The position numbers and the translations under genes were made by a program. A stretch of 64,000 nt of DNA from Aquiflexum balticum DSM 16537 (GTDB lineage Bacteria; Bacteroidota; Bacteroidia; Cytophagales; Cyclobacteriaceae). The stretch covers positions 2,746,001 to 2,810,000 of the forward strand of contig NZ_LT838813.1 of NCBI RefSeq assembly GCF_900176595.1, in the 5' to 3' direction. The notes under the pieces are model-generated. The model was not told where the DNA came from, did not search any database, and worked only from the letters and a program-made list of their open reading frames with translations. Within the stretch, counting starts at the first letter, position 1. Each line of letters opens with the position of its first letter. Shown in pieces: positions 61,801-64,000 of the stretch.

Positions 61801-62330
61801 TATTGACTTTTTCAAGTCTCAATACTGCAGAAAGAAAATTTGAGACCATTCGGCTCGAGAACATTGTCAGGGACGTAGAAATGGAATTGAAAGAAGAATT
61901 GGAAGAAAAAAAAGCTTCCATTGAGTTGCAAGAAATGTGTGAAATCAGTATTATACCCTTTCAATTCAGGCAGTTGATACAAAACCTTACCCGTAATTCA
62001 TTGAAGTTTTCCAAGCCCGATATACCTGTCAGGATTGTAATCAGCTCCAAAATTGTAAAAAAAGAAAACATCAAAACGACAGAAAATCTAAATCATAATA
62101 ATTATTGTCATATCAGCTTTTCAGACAACGGAATAGGCTTTGATCAGCAATACAGTAAAAGGATATTTGAAGTTTTTGAAAAACTTCACAGCAAAGATGA
62201 ATATCCCGGAACTGGAATAGGTCTTGCAATTGTGAAAAAAGTGGTTGAGAATCACAATGGATTCATAAATGCCACTAGTGAATCAAATAAAGGAACTATC
62301 TTTGATATATACCTCCCAGCTAAAATATGA
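58839..62330 (+). CDS. CheB-CheR-PAS-histidine kinase hybrid signalling protein
   Basis: This 1163-residue protein has four modules. The first is a CheB methylesterase domain (about 24-205) with the triad Ser31 in GASAGG, His58 in QHLKP and Asp150 in SATDG. The second is a CheR methyltransferase domain (about 225-490, with FSVYKMRTIKRRILRRM and the SAM motif VPACSSGEEAFS). A coiled coil of Glu-rich heptads (about 665-755, NEELQTVNEELETS...) and a PAS domain (about 760-880) follow. The last module is a kinase with His939 (SSHDLQEPLRK), an N box (NLTRNSLKFS) and G boxes DNGIGFD and GTGIGLA. No receiver, methyl-accepting receptor or flagellar gene is nearby. It overlaps the response regulator gene by 4 bp. 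Confidence 0.93.
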   Translation: MEQSRNKSKAKNSVSSKPVKAVFPVVAIGASAGGLEAVSELLKYLAPNTGMAFIYVQHLKPDHKSMLIPLLAKITSMNVKEVEDKILIEPNCFYIIPPDKEISAENGHILVRQRPEVPKFNLPIDILFSSLSITHHENVIGVILSGSATDGTIGLKSIKQNGGLTFAQDDSAKFDSMPKSAISAGIVDYILSPKEIAFELNRLSKHPLVRNSDRKTREEDQIDDDSPNLRAILTCLFQSTGVDFSVYKMRTIKRRILRRMMLNKVKELKAYLNLIEGKKEELDILYQDLLINVTSFFRDSETYKYLKEYLLPKLLKTKEEGESLRIWVPACSSGEEAFSIAMLVLEVQEKMDKPTPIKMFATDLSEKSIRKARNGIYTKSELESVYPRRLQRFFSKTDGNYKISKSIRDLCVFATHNVLKDPPFSKIDFISCRNLFIYFDLQAQKRVLATFHYALNDSGYLMLGKAETITSSSHLFTQLNKKYKIYFKKSNSDNVLFSLPTIKMPKKEIPPAHIDVQKGTSSIIPEINFKQSNLGLAEAINTIIISDFLPPAVVINQQHEIKQFRGNTDLYFSHASGKASLNIFKLVRKEIAFHLRNLISKSFKTNQRIRKGGIELKIDNSRYIISVEVAPLHLDSEEQLMLVVFSHHEQVLGLNGSKGNDDGQNTQLKLQENRIKQLEEDLEASHKDALELAHEQEGYIEELQSANEEVVSSNEELQTVNEELETSKEELESSNEELITTNQELQTRNELLSESYDYSSAIIATLHEPLIVLDKDFRIKTSNDSFYRTFGIKKEEMEGKILFDLEDNEWNIPSLRELLEHIIPKNSSFINFKITHTFPRIGQKVFLLNANRIVQKSHGEQLILLSFNDITEHERIQKKELEVYAKDMEESQNYNLKLEKAVKERTKQLYLSNKMLEERNRELGNMNKELEAFAYVSSHDLQEPLRKIQTFANRILEKEQTNLSPSGKVYFQYMQESANRMQLLIKELLTFSSLNTAERKFETIRLENIVRDVEMELKEELEEKKASIELQEMCEISIIPFQFRQLIQNLTRNSLKFSKPDIPVRIVISSKIVKKENIKTTENLNHNNYCHISFSDNGIGFDQQYSKRIFEVFEKLHSKDEYPGTGIGLAIVKKVVENHNGFINATSESNKGTIFDIYLPAKI

Positions 62331-62779
62331 GTGAAAAAACCCTTAAAATAATACTTGCAGATGATGACGAAGCAGATAGAATGTTATTCACAGATGCATT
62401 TACTGAACTGAAATCAGGGATTACTATTGAAACTGTCAATGACGGCATGGCATTGATGGATCTTTTGCACGCTACCGAGACACAGGACCTTCCGCAGATT
62501 CTGTTTTTGGATATCAATATGCCCCAAAAAACCGGCATTGATTGCCTGAAAGAAATCAGGGCAGACAATAGGTTCAATGATGTTGCAATAGCCATATATT
62601 CTACCTCTTCCAGCGAAAAAGACATGGACGATACCTTTATGCATGGGGCAAATGTATACATTCACAAACCCAATAGTTTCGATAAATTGAAGAAGGTGCT
62701 TGAAAAAGCAATCATGAATTTCAAAGTATATCAAGATCCGCCATTCAATAAAGATAATTTTATCTTAAATGCGGAATGA
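62327..62779 (+). CDS. Single-domain response regulator
   Basis: This 150-residue CheY-like receiver has acidic residues DDDE near 13-16, the phospho-acceptor Asp in FLDINMP near 65, the Thr/Ser near 89 (YSTSSS) and Lys in HKPNSF near 120. It has no output domain, so it signals by protein contact. It is translationally coupled to the kinase hybrid (ATGA overlap) and is its probable partner. The receiver is of the Rcp1 type often paired with phytochrome-like kinases. Confidence 0.93.
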   Translation: MSEKTLKIILADDDEADRMLFTDAFTELKSGITIETVNDGMALMDLLHATETQDLPQILFLDINMPQKTGIDCLKEIRADNRFNDVAIAIYSTSSSEKDMDDTFMHGANVYIHKPNSFDKLKKVLEKAIMNFKVYQDPPFNKDNFILNAE

Positions 62780-62799
62780 AAGGGTTAAATAAATAAAAA

Positions 62800-63363
62800 T
62801 TGGAAAATCTAAAATTACATATCAAATATATGGTTAGCCTCCGGTGCATCCTGGCAGTCAAGGAAGAACTTCGGAGTTTGGGAATCAAGTTTGTCAATGT
62901 CAGTTTGGGTGAAGTTGAAATTTTTGAAAAAATTACTAAAAATCAAATGGAAGAACTAAGACGTAATTTGAAACACATCGGGCTGGAACTGCTTGAAGAC
63001 AAAAGGAATATCCTTATCAATAAAATCAAGAATGAGGTCGTTACCTTGATCCATCATTCTGAAAGTATACTCAAAGTCAATTTTTCGGACCATCTCAGTG
63101 AACAGCTTGGATACGATTATACCTATCTATCCAATTTGTTTTCAGACGTCATGGGAATAACCATACAGCAGTTTATTATTTTCAATAAAATTGAAAAGGC
63201 AAAGGAACTGTTGTTATATAACGAACTTAACCTGACCGAAATCTCCTATAAATTGGATTACAGCAGTGTTTCCCATCTTTCCAACCAATTCAAAAAAGTA
63301 ACCGGCCTTACCCCTTCTTATTTTAAACAAATGAAAGAATTGCGCCGGGCCCAGCAAAAATAA
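62800..63363 (+). CDS. AraC-type transcriptional regulator with HMA-like N-terminal domain
   Basis: This 187-residue protein begins with a ferredoxin-like/heavy-metal-associated-like fold (about 1-75). Homologues in this family read NMVCxRC near the start, and here the motif is MVSLRC, so the first Cys is Ser and metal chelation is unlikely. The rest carries an AraC helix-turn-helix pair (LSEQLGYDYTYLSNLFSDV and LTEISYKLDYSSVSHLSNQFKKV). The start is TTG at 62800; the nearest in-frame ATG (62830) would remove the first strand of the domain. It is 20 bp after the response regulator, so probably one operon. Confidence 0.82.
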   Translation: MENLKLHIKYMVSLRCILAVKEELRSLGIKFVNVSLGEVEIFEKITKNQMEELRRNLKHIGLELLEDKRNILINKIKNEVVTLIHHSESILKVNFSDHLSEQLGYDYTYLSNLFSDVMGITIQQFIIFNKIEKAKELLLYNELNLTEISYKLDYSSVSHLSNQFKKVTGLTPSYFKQMKELRRAQQK

Positions 63364-63705
63364 ACCGGTTGTTATCCTGACTCCAATTCCTTTTTTGTCA
63401 TTGAAAACCTGATTTCCGATTTTTTTGGATAATTGTATTTTTTGATACCCAACAGTTTGAATTCCTACTTAAGTCTATAGGGATCTCTACGATCCTATCG
63501 CTGAATTGTGTTGAATCCAACGGAATTTGAAGGATAAATGAGATTTTACCCGAAATTTTTCAAAGATTTTTTCCCATTTAAAATTTATTCATTAAAAATA
63601 TTAAACTGTTAATTCCATAAGATATTAAAAATATCCTGTAATTATTTTGATGTATTTATCCTCAAATTTGTATTGTGTAAATTTTAAATAATACAAAATG
63701 AATCC
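63364..63705. other. AT-rich spacer before the final lipoprotein gene
   Basis: The 342-bp spacer is AT-rich. No ORF, clear hairpin with T tract or known repeat was found; a promoter for the final gene is expected here but no good match to TTTG-N19-TAnnTTTG was seen. Confidence 0.4.
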
Positions 63706-64000
63706 ATGAAAAAAAGTATAATAGTACTCTTGGCTGTATCAGCCTTTTATTTCCAGGGATGTGATGATTTCCCTGATGGTCCAGCAGTAAGTCTTTTGTC
63801 ACCAACTGAAAGAGTGGCAAATGATTGGGCAATAGCTGAGGCATTGAATGAGGGAACAGATGTTTCCGACAATTATGATAATTATGAACTTAACCTCACA
63901 GAAGGTGGCTTGGCAAGCCTTACTGCAAAATATAATATACTAGGTACTTCTTATGATTTCACAACAGAAGGAACTTGGGTATTTATGAGCAATGAAGAAA
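63706..64000 (+). CDS. Lipoprotein, N-terminal part (cut by window edge)
   Basis: The first 98 codons have a lipoprotein signal ending at Cys19, followed by an acidic stretch (CDDFPDGP) that may direct surface export. Further on, the segment WAIAEALNEGTD and the later strands ELNLTEGG and GTWVFMSNEE are beta-rich. This pattern is like the short lipocalin-like lipoproteins of Bacteroidota. The family is not certain because the C-terminus is outside. An ATG at 63698 is followed at once by a stop, so the ATG at 63706 is the start. Confidence 0.75.
   Translation, partial: MKKSIIVLLAVSAFYFQGCDDFPDGPAVSLLSPTERVANDWAIAEALNEGTDVSDNYDNYELNLTEGGLASLTAKYNILGTSYDFTTEGTWVFMSNEE

Overview
The window is a chromosomal segment of a Bacteroidota bacterium, most likely a cytophagalean of the Cyclobacteriaceae type (Algoriphagus/Belliella/Aquiflexum-like). 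This is inferred from gene content. There is a giant SprA (type IX secretion translocon) in the neighbourhood maeB-ruvA-sprA-gcvH, and families largely confined to Bacteroidota (DUF4837, DUF4292, DUF5686, DUF4407). The DNA is AT-rich, has TAnnTTTG-type promoter elements, and its intergenic spaces carry purine-rich and palindromic repeats. No rRNA, tRNA, CRISPR array or prophage was seen.

Region 1 (1-22258, all minus strand) is a dense housekeeping and envelope block. In transcription order it holds enoyl-CoA hydratase, a Wzx/MATE-like flippase, dut, a TPR protein, a DUF4292 lipoprotein, an EnvC-like factor, tatA, gatA, an MltD-like lytic transglycosylase, a DUF4837 lipoprotein, maeB, ruvA, sprA, gcvH, a VanZ-like protein and a truncated tonB. 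Many junctions overlap or are under 25 bp. Several genes appear to use TTG or GTG starts (sprA, gatA, the VanZ gene, the TPR gene).

Region 2 (22400-33860) is mixed: icd, a serine hydrolase, the tail of a dead AAA ATPase, typA, a PadR-headed cluster of four paralogous membrane proteins, a beta-barrel gene broken by a single stop, glutaminase and a thiamine-binding protein. The PadR cluster is the most interesting feature. Each protein has an N-terminal acidic helical domain resembling the DUF1700/HAAS signalling domain followed by four membrane spans. The stub of a fifth copy lies among them.

Region 3 (33900-46200) has a complete IS3-family insertion sequence with a good -1 frameshift signal, an SGNH hydrolase, DUF4407 and DUF5686 proteins, a VIT1/CCC1 transporter with an M19 dipeptidase, and an aldehyde dehydrogenase/DUF779 pair divergent from an AraC regulator. 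A 12-bp-arm dyad lies between the last two.

Region 4 (46400-64000) has a PAS-LuxR regulator divergent from a lipoprotein gene, a DUF998 membrane protein, a second serine hydrolase, a DUF4838 putative carbohydrate-active protein beside the tail of a dead Kelch-type gene, an NTF2-like protein, an MscS channel, a GNAT acetyltransferase with a methyltransferase, a YdeI/DUF1905 protein and small membrane proteins. It ends with a signalling operon: a CheB-CheR-PAS-histidine kinase hybrid, a response regulator, and an AraC protein with an HMA-like N-terminus. The window closes inside a lipoprotein gene.
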